Source: Oscillatoria sp. FACHB-1407
GTDB taxonomy: Bacteria > Cyanobacteriota > Cyanobacteriia > Elainellales > Elainellaceae
Assembly (NCBI RefSeq): GCF_014697545.1
Contig: NZ_JACJSA010000020.1
Location: 89,537 to 153,536, forward strand
Reading direction: 5' to 3'
Length of the DNA: 64,000 nucleotides
The position numbers were made by a program, and so were the translations under genes. A model generated the notes under the pieces. That model did not search any database. It was not told the origin of the DNA and was given only the letters and a program-made list of their open reading frames with translations. Below are positions 16,983-25,871 of the stretch, in pieces (positions within the stretch are counted from its first letter, which is position 1; the number at the start of each line of letters is the position of its first letter).

Positions 16983-18002
16983 CTACTCCTTATTATTAGA
17001 GGGAAGCAAAATTTGGTCAGAAGCTTGAATGCATTCTGAGGTAAATGAAGAAACAAGAGATTGATGAATTTTCAAGGATTCTGTGTAACGCTTGAGTGCT
17101 CCTTCTACCCCAGCCTCTCGTGGACGGTTCACAATTTCTGCACTAGTTTCCTTGGCTTGTGCAAGTAAAGCCATTGTTTTATCGTGTTCGTAGATTAATT
17201 CCTCTTCAACTCTTGATAAATATTGCAGTTGATCCTGAGTCAAAGATTTATAGTAACTGCGGACTTGGGTTTTGTGATCATCCAGGATTTGAAAGAACTG
17301 ATGAATCATACCAACTCCGCCGACCACCAAAAGAGCAGGAGAAATGGCTGTAAGTGCAATAGCAACTGGGGGACAAGCAACAGCTATTGTGGTTACTGTG
17401 AAAGCAGAAACTGCCCCAATTCCACCACCAATTGCTGTTTCCTTTGCAGTTTCTAAAGCTGCTTGCTGAGCTGTAATTTCTCCTCGGACAACTCTCAATG
17501 AATTCTTGAGTAAAGCAAATGGAATAGTTGTAGCTGCACCAATTGCTGCTCCTTTTGGCATTGCCCCTAGCCCAGCTTTCATAGCCCCAGTCAGATTGTC
17601 AAACTGCGCTTTGACTTCTAGCCGTGCTTGTTCTTGTTTCGTCATTGAACGATCGCCACGGGCACGATTTGATGATTTGTCCTCCCACTTAATATTGTCG
17701 GGATGCGCTGACCCTCCTTTGCTGTGAGGTTGAATATGACTAGCATCCTTATTAGCTAGATATTCTTTGACATTTCTAGCAGCAGATTCCCCATCAACTC
17801 CTGCTCGCTGAGAAGGTGGGATCTTTTCGAGTAGCTGCTGCATTTCAGCTTGTGTGCGCCCTGCTCCTTCGCGGATTCCGCCTCTATAGAAATGGTTTAC
17901 TTTTTCTGGGGTGAAGTTTTTAATGTTTTCTAAAGAAGCATGATGAACCTTAATATTAGCCGTAGCATTAACTGCTGAGTTGCGCTGAGAATCGTCTGAC
18001 AT
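16983..18002 (-). CDS. HNH-like membrane protein, first gene of an unrecognised two-gene operon
   Basis: A 339-residue protein. At about 86-116 it reads DASHIQPHSKGGS, then PDNIKW and SSNRARG, the pattern of an HNH/His-Me-finger core (His 89, His 93, Asn 103, Asn 112); the first Asp-His of typical cores is Ser-His here. Hydrophobic, glycine-rich stretches at about 146-168 and 190-235 (GGGIGAVSAFTVTTIAV and following) suggest membrane helices. The rest is charged and helical. It could be a toxin or defence effector that acts at the membrane, or the HNH-like block could be degenerate. It precedes the zinc-ribbon gene by nine bases. The pair is AT-rich and is preceded, beyond 16259, by dispersed repeats. 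Confidence 0.7.
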   Translation of the reverse strand: MSDDSQRNSAVNATANIKVHHASLENIKNFTPEKVNHFYRGGIREGAGRTQAEMQQLLEKIPPSQRAGVDGESAARNVKEYLANKDASHIQPHSKGGSAHPDNIKWEDKSSNRARGDRSMTKQEQARLEVKAQFDNLTGAMKAGLGAMPKGAAIGAATTIPFALLKNSLRVVRGEITAQQAALETAKETAIGGGIGAVSAFTVTTIAVACPPVAIALTAISPALLVVGGVGMIHQFFQILDDHKTQVRSYYKSLTQDQLQYLSRVEEELIYEHDKTMALLAQAKETSAEIVNRPREAGVEGALKRYTESLKIHQSLVSSFTSECIQASDQILLPSNNKE

Positions 18003-18134
18003 CGTAAGAAAAGGGGTTTTGAGGGGTTAACATCTTTGATGAACCTCTATTTATCCTGGTACAGCGATTGCTGAAATGGCATCCGTGGAGCTTCTAGGCA
18101 TACAAAAACTTTAAATTATGTAGAGAAAATTAGT

Positions 18135-18956
18135 ATGGATTCAGATTCATCCCTCGTGGATTCCTCTGTACATCGCTCTTTACTAATCACACCTGGCGAT
18201 CGCGTTCAGTTTGTCAGGCTTTACGTTCTTGCAACAGTCGTGTCCTGGTTAGTTGTTCAGTTTGTTTTATTGCCTCTGATTCTGCAACCTCTGCTACGAT
18301 TTACAGGCTCTATCCAAGTACGCGAACTTTTGATTGGAGCAACTCTAGGTTTTGCTCAATGGCTAGTGTTACGGCGTTATATCCCAGTTAAGTATTGGGT
18401 TGCCGCCACTGCATTAGGCGCATTAGGAAGTGTTGTAATTTACGAAGTATGGTCACCGTTATTGGTTGTACCGCCATCTCAACCAGTGGACCCCCAAACT
18501 TCTTTGGGAAATTTATCAAACTTTGGAGGCATTAACGCTCCTCCATCGTTACCCGTCGCACTGCTAGCAAGCTTGCTCACCCCCCTGCTGCAAGGGTTAA
18601 TTTTGAGTCGCTATACTCGCTTTGCGATGGGGTGGTTACTCGTTCCTACTGGGTTTACTCTAATGCTCTTCGTTTTTGGGGTTTTGAATGTGTTTCTATC
18701 GTTTATATCCCAACAATTCCTCCAATTTTCCATGCCAATTTTGATACCAGGATGTCAGGGAACAATGCAGGCGATCGCCCTGTGTCTGTTTCCGCGATCG
18801 CGTGGAGAGTCGCTTGAAGTTGAGGAGACGAGCAATCGCCCCAGTCTGTCACTGCCTCAGTTGACCGTTGTAACCCTGCTGGTTGTTGGCGGTGTAGCTC
18901 TATTGGTTGGGAGTCTAGAAATTTTGCTGCTGAGATTGCAGATGACGATCCGATGA
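18135..18956 (+). CDS. Hypothetical multi-pass membrane protein
   Basis: A 273-residue protein with about six membrane segments (for example VVSWLVVQFVLLPLILQPLL, LLVPTGFTLMLFVFGVL, VVTLLVVGGVALLVGSLEIL). The stretch GFAQWLVLRRYI with the following WVAATALG matches a motif that I have seen in other cyanobacterial membrane proteins, function unknown. Its stop is about 40 bases before the murD start, so they may share a transcript. Confidence 0.7.
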   Translation: MDSDSSLVDSSVHRSLLITPGDRVQFVRLYVLATVVSWLVVQFVLLPLILQPLLRFTGSIQVRELLIGATLGFAQWLVLRRYIPVKYWVAATALGALGSVVIYEVWSPLLVVPPSQPVDPQTSLGNLSNFGGINAPPSLPVALLASLLTPLLQGLILSRYTRFAMGWLLVPTGFTLMLFVFGVLNVFLSFISQQFLQFSMPILIPGCQGTMQAIALCLFPRSRGESLEVEETSNRPSLSLPQLTVVTLLVVGGVALLVGSLEILLLRLQMTIR

Positions 18957-18998
18957 TAAGATGATGACTGCTCAACGAGGGGATCGTGGCGTTTGTCT

Positions 18999-20387
18999 AT
19001 GCAGAATGCTTACGTAATTGGTCTTGGGCAGTCGGGCATCTCGGCTGCGCGGCTTTTGAAGCGAGAGGGGTGGCACGTCACCATTAGCGATCGCAACTTA
19101 GCAGAGGCACTTGCCAAAACCCAACAACAACTTGAAGCAGAAAGCATTGCGGTAAAGTTAGGGCACACCTTTGAGCCTGATCCAGTGTTGATGCAACGAG
19201 TGGTCGTGAGTCCCGGTGTGCGGTGGGACTTGCCTGCCCTGGTCAAAGCCAGAGAGTTGGGCATTGAGACGATGGGCGAAGTAGAGTTAGCGTGGCGATC
19301 GCTCCAGAGTTACCCCTGGGTGGGCATTACGGGCACCAACGGCAAAACGACGACGACGGCATTGATTGCAGCGATCTTTCAGGCGGCAGGGCTGAATGCA
19401 CCTGCCTGTGGCAATATCGGCTACGCAGTCTGTGAGGTAGCATTGACCGTTCCGTCGGGTCAATCGTCTGACCCAAATGCTAAACCGTTAGATTGGGTGA
19501 TTGCCGAGTTAAGTAGTTACCAGATTGAGGCATCCATCCATGTGGCACCCCAAATTGGCGTGTGGACAACCTTTACGCCTGATCATCTCAACCGCCACTA
19601 CACTTTAGAAAATTATTTCAACATCAAAGCCCAGTTGTTGAACCAGTCCCAATATCGAGTGTTAAACGGCGATGACCCCTATTTGCGAGAGACGCTGCAC
19701 CATACTGAGGGCGATCGCTGGGAGTCAACCTACTGGACGAGTGTGACGGGTAGAGCTAACCTGCCGGGAAAGACCCATCAGGGGGCTTATATTGAAGACG
19801 GTTTGGCATGGTTTCAGGATGAGCCGATTGTGCCTGTTTCTGCGCTGCGGATGGTGGGTGTACACAATCACCAAAATCTGTTGATGGCAGTGGCGACGGC
19901 TCGGTTAGCGGGAATTCCCAAAGAGGCGATCGCTCAAGCGGTTCATGACTTTCCGGGCGTGTCACATCGATTGGAACTGATTCGCACCCGGAATGGAATT
20001 CAATTCATCAACGACAGCAAAGCAACCAACTATGATGCGGCTCAGGTGGGATTGTCTGCGGTTGAAAGGCCAGTGATTTTAATTGCGGGTGGGGAAGCAA
20101 AAGCGGGAGATGATGCTGCCTGGTTAAATACAATTCAGGAAAAAGTCACAACGGTTTTGCTAATTGGTAGTGCGGCTCCTGCCTTTGCCCAACGGCTCAA
20201 AGAAGCCACAACCTGCCCCTTTGAAATTGTGGAAACGATGGATCGGGCAGTGGTTCGAGGGGCAGAGTTAGCCCCGCAGACTCAGGCAAAAGTGGTGTTG
20301 TTGTCGCCTGCCTGTGCCAGCTTTGACCAATATCAAAATTTTGAGCAACGGGGCGATCACTTCCGGCAGCTTTGTTTGGCGTTGTGA
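18999..20387 (+). CDS. murD: UDP-N-acetylmuramoyl-L-alanine:D-glutamate ligase
   Basis: A 462-residue Mur ligase that adds D-glutamate to UDP-MurNAc-L-Ala with ATP, the second peptide step of peptidoglycan synthesis in the cytoplasm. The N-terminal [20 protein letters not shown] fold (YVIGLGQSG at 5-13) is the MurD UMP-binding domain, and [14 protein letters not shown] holds the ATP loop. Later landmarks are DHLNRH and the C-terminal FINDSKATN. Length is normal. The ATG at 18999 has GAGGGG some 20 bases upstream, and an in-frame TTG lies two codons earlier. Confidence 0.96.
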   Translation: MQNAYVIGLGQSGISAARLLKREGWHVTISDRNLAEALAKTQQQLEAESIAVKLGHTFEPDPVLMQRVVVSPGVRWDLPALVKARELGIETMGEVELAWRSLQSYPWVGITGTNGKTTTTALIAAIFQAAGLNAPACGNIGYAVCEVALTVPSGQSSDPNAKPLDWVIAELSSYQIEASIHVAPQIGVWTTFTPDHLNRHYTLENYFNIKAQLLNQSQYRVLNGDDPYLRETLHHTEGDRWESTYWTSVTGRANLPGKTHQGAYIEDGLAWFQDEPIVPVSALRMVGVHNHQNLLMAVATARLAGIPKEAIAQAVHDFPGVSHRLELIRTRNGIQFINDSKATNYDAAQVGLSAVERPVILIAGGEAKAGDDAAWLNTIQEKVTTVLLIGSAAPAFAQRLKEATTCPFEIVETMDRAVVRGAELAPQTQAKVVLLSPACASFDQYQNFEQRGDHFRQLCLAL

Positions 20388-20415
20388 TGTTGCTGGGCGA
20401 TCGCCCCATCACTTT

Positions 20416-20826
20416 TTACCTGCCAAAATTTGAGCCACCGTTAGATGAATCTGAAGGGGAGCTAGCGGGATCAGGTGTGGGGGCAACACGCTCACTCAAT
20501 TCTCTCAATTCTTCATTGAGTTCTTGTTGGCGTTGCAGCGTTGCTTCAAAATCTTCACGAGTTGCCAGATCTCCCTGCTGCATTTGCTGTAGGGTCTGTT
20601 CCAGGCAGGCATTTAATCCGGCAGCAAATTCGTAACGAGTCACAGGGCGATTACCCTGAAAGGGAAACTGCTGCGCATCGCCCTGGAAGGTCCCATCTGG
20701 ATTACCAGACAGGCACCCCTGTTGGGGAGACTCTGGGGCGGGTGTGGACTGAGCTAATGCTGGGAGGGTAGAGGCGATCGCCACAGCATTAAACACGGCA
20801 ATGGTCAGGAAGGAAAAGAGTTTCAT
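20416..20826 (-). CDS. Secreted stand-alone SLH-like domain with coiled coil
   Basis: A 136-residue protein with a signal peptide (cut after LPALAQ, about residue 26). Then GCLSGNPDGTFQG and NRPVTRYEFAAGLNACLEQ form one SLH-like motif of the type at the start of cyanobacterial SLH porins, compare GCVSGYADGTYRG and RSLTRYEFAAALNTCLDR in the 57131 porin. A short coiled coil (ATLQRQQELNEELRELSER) and a Ser/Pro tail follow. No beta-barrel is present. It could bind the peptidoglycan side of the outer membrane without a channel. Confidence 0.8.
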   Translation of the reverse strand: MKLFSFLTIAVFNAVAIASTLPALAQSTPAPESPQQGCLSGNPDGTFQGDAQQFPFQGNRPVTRYEFAAGLNACLEQTLQQMQQGDLATREDFEATLQRQQELNEELRELSERVAPTPDPASSPSDSSNGGSNFGR

Positions 20827-21016
20827 TGTACAAAAGACTCGATGAAATTCGGGAAGATGCGCTTAATGACGATAGACCTATCTCGATTGTGTCATTTACG
20901 AAGAGAAAGAGCTTCAAAAGTAATTAGGACAGCTACGTCAGAGGTGCCTAACTATTTTTGAAGCTCCCATGCCTCAGTCATTACCGATCAAGGAGAGTTC
21001 TGAATTTAGACAAAAA

Positions 21017-21223
21017 TTATTGCCCAGCGTAAGGAATTAAGTGCAGGACGTCACGCAAAACGCTGTAGCCGCCCAAATCCCACAGGAGGTAAGCGACGAA
21101 GCCAATCATTGCCAAACGACCATTCCACAATTCAGCCTGGGGGTTCCAGCCAAACAAGAAAGCATTCCGGTCAGCACCGTTATATTCTCTAGCAACGTTG
21201 GGTAAATCAGTTGAGTTGGTCAT
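21017..21223 (-). CDS. High-light-inducible (HLIP/CAB-like) protein
   Basis: A 68-residue protein with one membrane helix carrying the chlorophyll-binding signature ELWNGRLAMIGFVAYLLWDL. FGWNPQ precedes it, as in HLIPs. These single-helix proteins sit in the thylakoid membrane, bind chlorophyll and carotenoid, and protect photosystems under light or nutrient stress. The C-terminal extension (GGYSVLRDVLHLIPYAGQ) is slightly longer than in the smallest members. The gene is monocistronic, with its own upstream region of about 100 bases. Confidence 0.95.
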   Translation of the reverse strand: MTNSTDLPNVAREYNGADRNAFLFGWNPQAELWNGRLAMIGFVAYLLWDLGGYSVLRDVLHLIPYAGQ

Positions 21224-21328
21224 GGTTTTTATCCTCTTTTTGTTACAAATCTCAACATCTCTGTTGTAGTTCCCATAGTAGTTGCCCTATCTGGGTTTGC
21301 TGTCTGTCTAAAGTCTTAAAGTCCAAAA

Positions 21329-23080
21329 TTATTGCAATATTTCTTCAAGTTTGTGTTGATCCCATAAGGTTTGATATAGCCCAGACTGGCTCACCAACTC
21401 GTTATGAGTGCCCGATTGAACGATTTTGCCCTGATCCATTACCAGGATGCGATCTGCCATTGCGGCAGCAGAAAGTTGGTGTGAGATAAAAATTACAGTT
21501 TTGCGACGAGTCCCTTCGGAGAGGTTTTTGAGAATTTCGGTAGCAGTTTGGTTGTCTACACTCGACAGGGCATCATCCAAAATCAGGACGGGTGCATCGA
21601 CCAGTAATGCCCGTCCCAACGCACTGCGCTGACGCTGACCACCAGAGAGCGTAATACCCCGTTCGCCCACAATGGTTTTGTATTGCTGCGGGAAGTTGAG
21701 AATTTCCTGATGAATCTGGGCTTGCTTTGCCGAAGACTCGACTAAGGGTTGCTCCGCTACTGGGTCGCCATAGCGGATGTTGTTTTTGATGGTAGTGCTG
21801 AAGAGGAAACTGTCTTGAGGAACGTAGGCGATCGCCGACCGCAAGTCACGTAATCGGATCTGAGTAATATCGTACCCATCCAAAAAGAGTTGACCGGGGG
21901 CAATGTCGAGCAGCAGCGTCAGGGCATTTGCCAGCGTTGACTTACCAGAGCCGATAGGACCGACGATCGCCACCGTTTCTCCCGGTTGAATTGTGAAGTT
22001 GACATCGTCCAACGCTGGATGACGGGCATCAGGATAGGCATAGCTGAGATGCTGAGCCGTTAGCCATCCTTTCACCTCTGAGGGCTTGAGGGGGATGGCG
22101 TCGGGTGTATCTTTAATTTTGGGTTCCACCGACAACATGTATTCAATGCGATCGATGCTGACCTCACCCCGTTGATAGGCCGTGATCGTAAAGCCCAAAA
22201 TCGCCGTGGGAAATACGAGCCGTTCTACATATAGAAGTAGTGCCAAAAAGTCACCGATGGTCAGAGCCCCACTGGCGATCGTTCCCGCACCCAACGCCAG
22301 AATTGCTAACAAACTGATGCTCGCCAACCCACCCAACAGTGGAAAGAGCATATTGCGCGTTTTTGCCAGCTTTAAGTTCGCTTTGAGCAGTTGTTGATTT
22401 AAATCCTGAAAAGCACGGCGTTCATTCTCTTCCTGGGCATAGATCTTAATTAGAGCCATACCGCTCATGTCTTCCTGAATTAGATCGCTGAGATTGGAGG
22501 TTTCCTCCTGTACGGCTAATTGCTCATTGCGGAGGCGATCGCTAAATAGGTGTACCAAAAAGAACATCACCGGATAGATGGCGATCGCAACCAACGTTAA
22601 CCGCCAACTAATCAATAACATCACTGGCAATGTCAAACCATAGGCGAAAACTGTGTTGGCTAAACTCAACACCGCAAAGCCCAACAACCGTCGGATATTA
22701 TCGACATCGCTGGTAGCTCGACTGATCAAATCACCAACCGTATTGTTGGCAAAATAGGCAGGTTCAAGTGTCAGGAGATGATTAAAAATACGTTGTTTTA
22801 AGTCAAATTCAACTTGCCGACCGACCCCAAATAACAGAATCCGAGATGCCATCCGCACGACCCACATGACCGATGCCAACACAAGAATGAGTGCAACGTA
22901 ATACAACACTCGTTCAAAACTAAATGTCACTTGCAGGCGATCGATGCTATTGCGAATCAGTAGAGGAATGTAAACGCCAATCGCATTCACAACAAGCAGT
23001 GCAAGGATTCCTAGAACAGTCTGTCGCCAATGAGGACGCAGGTAGGTTAAGAGTTTTTGTAAACGATTTGAATTAGCCAT
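21329..23080 (-). CDS. ABC exporter, fused permease and ATPase (MsbA-like)
   Basis: A 583-residue half-transporter. About residues 1-310 hold six membrane helices of an exporter-type permease. The ATPase part has GPIGSGKST (Walker A, with Ile in the usual Ser position), LSGGQRQRSALGRALL and LILDDALSSVD. Two copies dimerise to export a lipid, peptide or drug at the expense of ATP. The substrate cannot be read. The gene is preceded by a heptanucleotide tandem repeat (23096-23193) in its likely upstream region. Confidence 0.95.
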   Translation of the reverse strand: MANSNRLQKLLTYLRPHWRQTVLGILALLVVNAIGVYIPLLIRNSIDRLQVTFSFERVLYYVALILVLASVMWVVRMASRILLFGVGRQVEFDLKQRIFNHLLTLEPAYFANNTVGDLISRATSDVDNIRRLLGFAVLSLANTVFAYGLTLPVMLLISWRLTLVAIAIYPVMFFLVHLFSDRLRNEQLAVQEETSNLSDLIQEDMSGMALIKIYAQEENERRAFQDLNQQLLKANLKLAKTRNMLFPLLGGLASISLLAILALGAGTIASGALTIGDFLALLLYVERLVFPTAILGFTITAYQRGEVSIDRIEYMLSVEPKIKDTPDAIPLKPSEVKGWLTAQHLSYAYPDARHPALDDVNFTIQPGETVAIVGPIGSGKSTLANALTLLLDIAPGQLFLDGYDITQIRLRDLRSAIAYVPQDSFLFSTTIKNNIRYGDPVAEQPLVESSAKQAQIHQEILNFPQQYKTIVGERGITLSGGQRQRSALGRALLVDAPVLILDDALSSVDNQTATEILKNLSEGTRRKTVIFISHQLSAAAMADRILVMDQGKIVQSGTHNELVSQSGLYQTLWDQHKLEEILQ

Positions 23081-23095
23081 GTAGTGAGGAGTTGA

Positions 23096-23193
23096 TAGTC
23101 AATAGTCAACAGTCAATAGTCAATAGTCAATAGTCAACAGTCAATAGTTAATGGTTAACAGTCAATAGTTAATGGTTAATAGTCAATGGTTAA
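23096..23193 (+). repeat. Fourteen tandem heptanucleotides (TAGTCAA type)
   Basis: Fourteen 7-base units with the pattern (T/C)(A/G)GT(C/T)AA, 98 bases in all, with no insertion or deletion. This is the short tandemly repeated type known in cyanobacteria, related to the TGGTCAA array at 43747. Confidence 0.95.
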
Positions 23194-23307
23194 CGAATCA
23201 GTAGCTTATAAGTGATGGCTATTAGTCGATGAGCAGTGATTGAGCGTGGGGAGAAGTGTTCGTCACTCTGTGTCATGAGCAATTGACAACTAACTACTGA
23301 GAACGAC

Positions 23308-24336
23308 CTAGAAGGACACCGGATTTAACAGCCAACCCCGCAGGAAATAATAAACTGATGTCAGATATTCATCGACAACACGAGTGGTTAAAGCAAGTGC
23401 CTCAACATTCGGAACCAGATCGGATAGGAGAGCTAATCGCCTTCCCTCTCGCAGTTGAAAGGCAAAGAAATCAGTTGGTCGCGCTTGTGCCTGCAAGCCC
23501 ACCTGAGCAAAGGCAGAGGTAGCTCGGCGAATATTAATCGCAGGCGAGATTAAGACGATCGTATCATTTGCCTTTTCATAGCCGCGTTCCACTAAGAGTT
23601 GTTCAACCTCAAGCGCACTACTTCGCACATCAACCCCTTCAGGCTCAATCAAAATCCGCTCTTCTGGCACTCCCGCACTCACGAGCAGATTGATCGTGTC
23701 TTCGGTTCGGTTTGCCCCTTCTGCACCGCTGTCAGGTTGAGGTCCAGCACTCACAATCACCAACGGAGTGTTGCCCTGGGCTGCCAGGTTTTGATAGATC
23801 TGACCAGCGTAATAGAGCCGCGACACCAATCCTGTACCGAAGCCATCTTCAGGACTGCTGAATTGCGTGCGGACTCCATAAGTCGGGTCGGCGGGTGAGG
23901 TACCATCACCGAGAATGACGATCGCCCTTACTGTAGAAGGATTTGGAGGACTATCCCCTTGAAGTTGCACGGTTGTGGATGCCGATCGCTCCGTTTGCGA
24001 GGCTAACCAATACGACACAATCGGTGTACTGGTGAAAAATAGAACCAACAGAGCGGCTACAACCTGATTAGCCGCGATTTTTTTAGTGCCTTCCTTGAGT
24101 GAATTGAGTAATAGAAAAATCGCGAGTCCCAGAGGTTTCAGCGGCAGAGACAAAATGCTCCAGACGGTTCCAACGGTTTTATTGGTCGGTTCTAAAAAAG
24201 CCAGAATGATAAAGGCAAATACGATTAATCCACCTAACCAGGTTAGATAAACTTTGTTAATAAATCGGCTGAAGATATACCAGATGATGGTGACAATCAG
24301 TACCCAAAGCAAAACTCGTGTTAGCAGTTCAAACAT
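23308..24336 (-). CDS. YdcF/SanA-like DUF218 protein with N-terminal membrane segments
   Basis: A 342-residue protein. Residues 1-125 hold several membrane helices. The rest is the DUF218 fold: AIVILGDGTSP at the start, LVIVSAGPQPDSGAEGANRT in the middle, and DTINLLVSAGVPEERILIEP next. Relatives (ElyC, YdcF, SanA) act in envelope biogenesis and barrier function in enteric bacteria. The domain faces either side of the cytoplasmic membrane; the topology is not settled by sequence. It is monocistronic. Confidence 0.85.
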   Translation of the reverse strand: MFELLTRVLLWVLIVTIIWYIFSRFINKVYLTWLGGLIVFAFIILAFLEPTNKTVGTVWSILSLPLKPLGLAIFLLLNSLKEGTKKIAANQVVAALLVLFFTSTPIVSYWLASQTERSASTTVQLQGDSPPNPSTVRAIVILGDGTSPADPTYGVRTQFSSPEDGFGTGLVSRLYYAGQIYQNLAAQGNTPLVIVSAGPQPDSGAEGANRTEDTINLLVSAGVPEERILIEPEGVDVRSSALEVEQLLVERGYEKANDTIVLISPAINIRRATSAFAQVGLQAQARPTDFFAFQLREGRRLALLSDLVPNVEALALTTRVVDEYLTSVYYFLRGWLLNPVSF

Positions 24337-24673
24337 GGTTGTGTCCTCATCATCTGCTTCTCTTAAGTGTAGGAAACCAGGAAGCCATTTAACTTCGCTA
24401 GTGGAGTCTTTATCTGAGTTAATGCAGATGGAAAAAATTGGTAATTTGTTGCTGTTTTAGTGTATATCGATTTTTGACGAGTTACACCATATTTGCCAAT
24501 GGAGTGGCGGTATCTACAGGGGTAAAGCCTCCAGCAAGAAGCTTCTAAGTCACTTGCAAGGCTCGTTTACGAAATGCTTTACCCTTAGCAAACAGGACTG
24601 ATTGGACGCGGTTAGACAAACATTTCAGTTTGTAGAAACGATGATTGAAAGGGTGTTTTATTAGGAAGGATTC
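24337..24673. other. Intergenic region, nothing recognised
   Basis: About 340 bases between two same-strand genes. No convincing frame, palindrome or RNA gene was seen. It should hold the promoter for the YdcF-like gene. Confidence 0.4.
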
Positions 24674-25153
24674 TTACAATTTAAGAGTAATCAGACGAGC
24701 GAATTCAGGCTCGAAGTCGCCCTTAAAAAGCAAAGCAATTTGACGACCTGCTACATCATGCTTAAGGGAGATTTGCAAATAGCGATCGGGATGGTACGGA
24801 AGGCGTTCTGCCCATTCGATCGCCACAATTCCAGGAGGGTATTCGATTCCTTCCCAATACAATTCTGGAGTGAGCGCAATAACCTCACTGGGAGAGAGCC
24901 GATACAGGTCAAAGTGATAAAGCGGTACTCGCCCTTCAAAATATTCGTTAATCAGATTGAAGGTTGGGCTGACCACGGGTTCTGTAATGCCTAACCCGCT
25001 TGCAATTCCCTGGATGAGAGTCGTTTTGCCGCTGCCCAAGTCACCGTCGAGCAGTAGGGTCGTGCCACTTAGGAGCGATCGCCCCAGGGTTACGCCCAAT
25101 TCGTGGGTTGTGTCTGCATCTGGCAATGTTAGCGTCACGGACGGTTCAACCAT
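24674..25153 (-). CDS. tsaE: tRNA threonylcarbamoyladenosine biosynthesis ATPase
   Basis: A 159-residue P-loop protein. GDLGSGKTTLIQGIASGLG is the Walker A region, and VVSPTFNLINEYF and LYHFDLYRL are family signatures. TsaE works with TsaB and TsaD to make the t6A base next to the anticodon of tRNAs that read ANN codons. Length and order are standard. The CP12 gene lies about 95 bases upstream on the same strand. Confidence 0.95.
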   Translation of the reverse strand: MVEPSVTLTLPDADTTHELGVTLGRSLLSGTTLLLDGDLGSGKTTLIQGIASGLGITEPVVSPTFNLINEYFEGRVPLYHFDLYRLSPSEVIALTPELYWEGIEYPPGIVAIEWAERLPYHPDRYLQISLKHDVAGRQIALLFKGDFEPEFARLITLKL

Positions 25154-25248
25154 AATGGGCTGTAAGAACTGAGTTCAAAAACAAAAGGGCAAGCACACGG
25201 GTGCTGCCCTCTCTCAAATGGCTAGTTAGAATGCCAGACCAATCAAGC

Positions 25249-25473
25249 TTAGTTGTCGTAAATCCGACATTCGTCAGCTTCGGGGTTTGCATCACAATAC
25301 TGCTGAAGAGAGTTCTTGGGAGTCTCTTTTTGCCGCTGGTGAGCAGCTTCAGCTTGCAGTTCCTCAACTGCATCCCAAGCAGCGGCACATTCAACAGAGC
25401 CGTCACCCTTGATCTCGCATACACTGCGAGCTTCGTCACGTTCTTGTTCGATTTTGCTGTGGATATCGTTCAT
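25249..25473 (-). CDS. cp12: CP12 Calvin-cycle regulator
   Basis: A 74-residue protein from the ATG at 25473. It has the two Cys pairs of CP12: SVCEIKGDGSVEC (eight residues between) and QYCDANPEADEC, with the core AAAWDAVEELQAEAAH between them. When its disulfides form in the dark, CP12 links GAPDH and phosphoribulokinase and shuts down the Calvin cycle. Length and both pairs are standard, so a full-function CP12 is likely. Confidence 0.95.
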   Translation of the reverse strand: MNDIHSKIEQERDEARSVCEIKGDGSVECAAAWDAVEELQAEAAHQRQKETPKNSLQQYCDANPEADECRIYDN

Positions 25474-25871
25474 AGATTTTGGCTGTCTCAACTTATGTCC
25501 ATCGGTATATTAGAGCATTCTTACTCTGAATGACTTGGTCTACTTGGGGGTTTCCAAGTCTGCCGTTGGTAGCTACTAGGCTGTAGCTGGCGGGTAACTA
25601 TCTTCTAATAACACACAAACTTGGTGAATCGGAGCAAAATCCTGTTATAGATTTAAGATTTAACTTTCCTATCTCTGCGTTTGCGCGTTATGATTAATAG
25701 TTCTCTATACATATATTAACGCCTACAGGAAGAATTGCCTCTATCCTCGTAAGCAATTTTACTCAGTAGAATGATGGATAGAACCTCGAACCATTTCTAA
25801 CTCAAGCCTGAGTGAATTTCTATAGTTGACAACTCTGAGGACTGATAGGATCGATAAAATTCCCAAGGGAA
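25474..25871. other. Intergenic region between divergent CP12 and FIST genes
   Basis: About 400 bases with the promoters of both genes. No gene or clear palindrome was seen. Confidence 0.4.
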
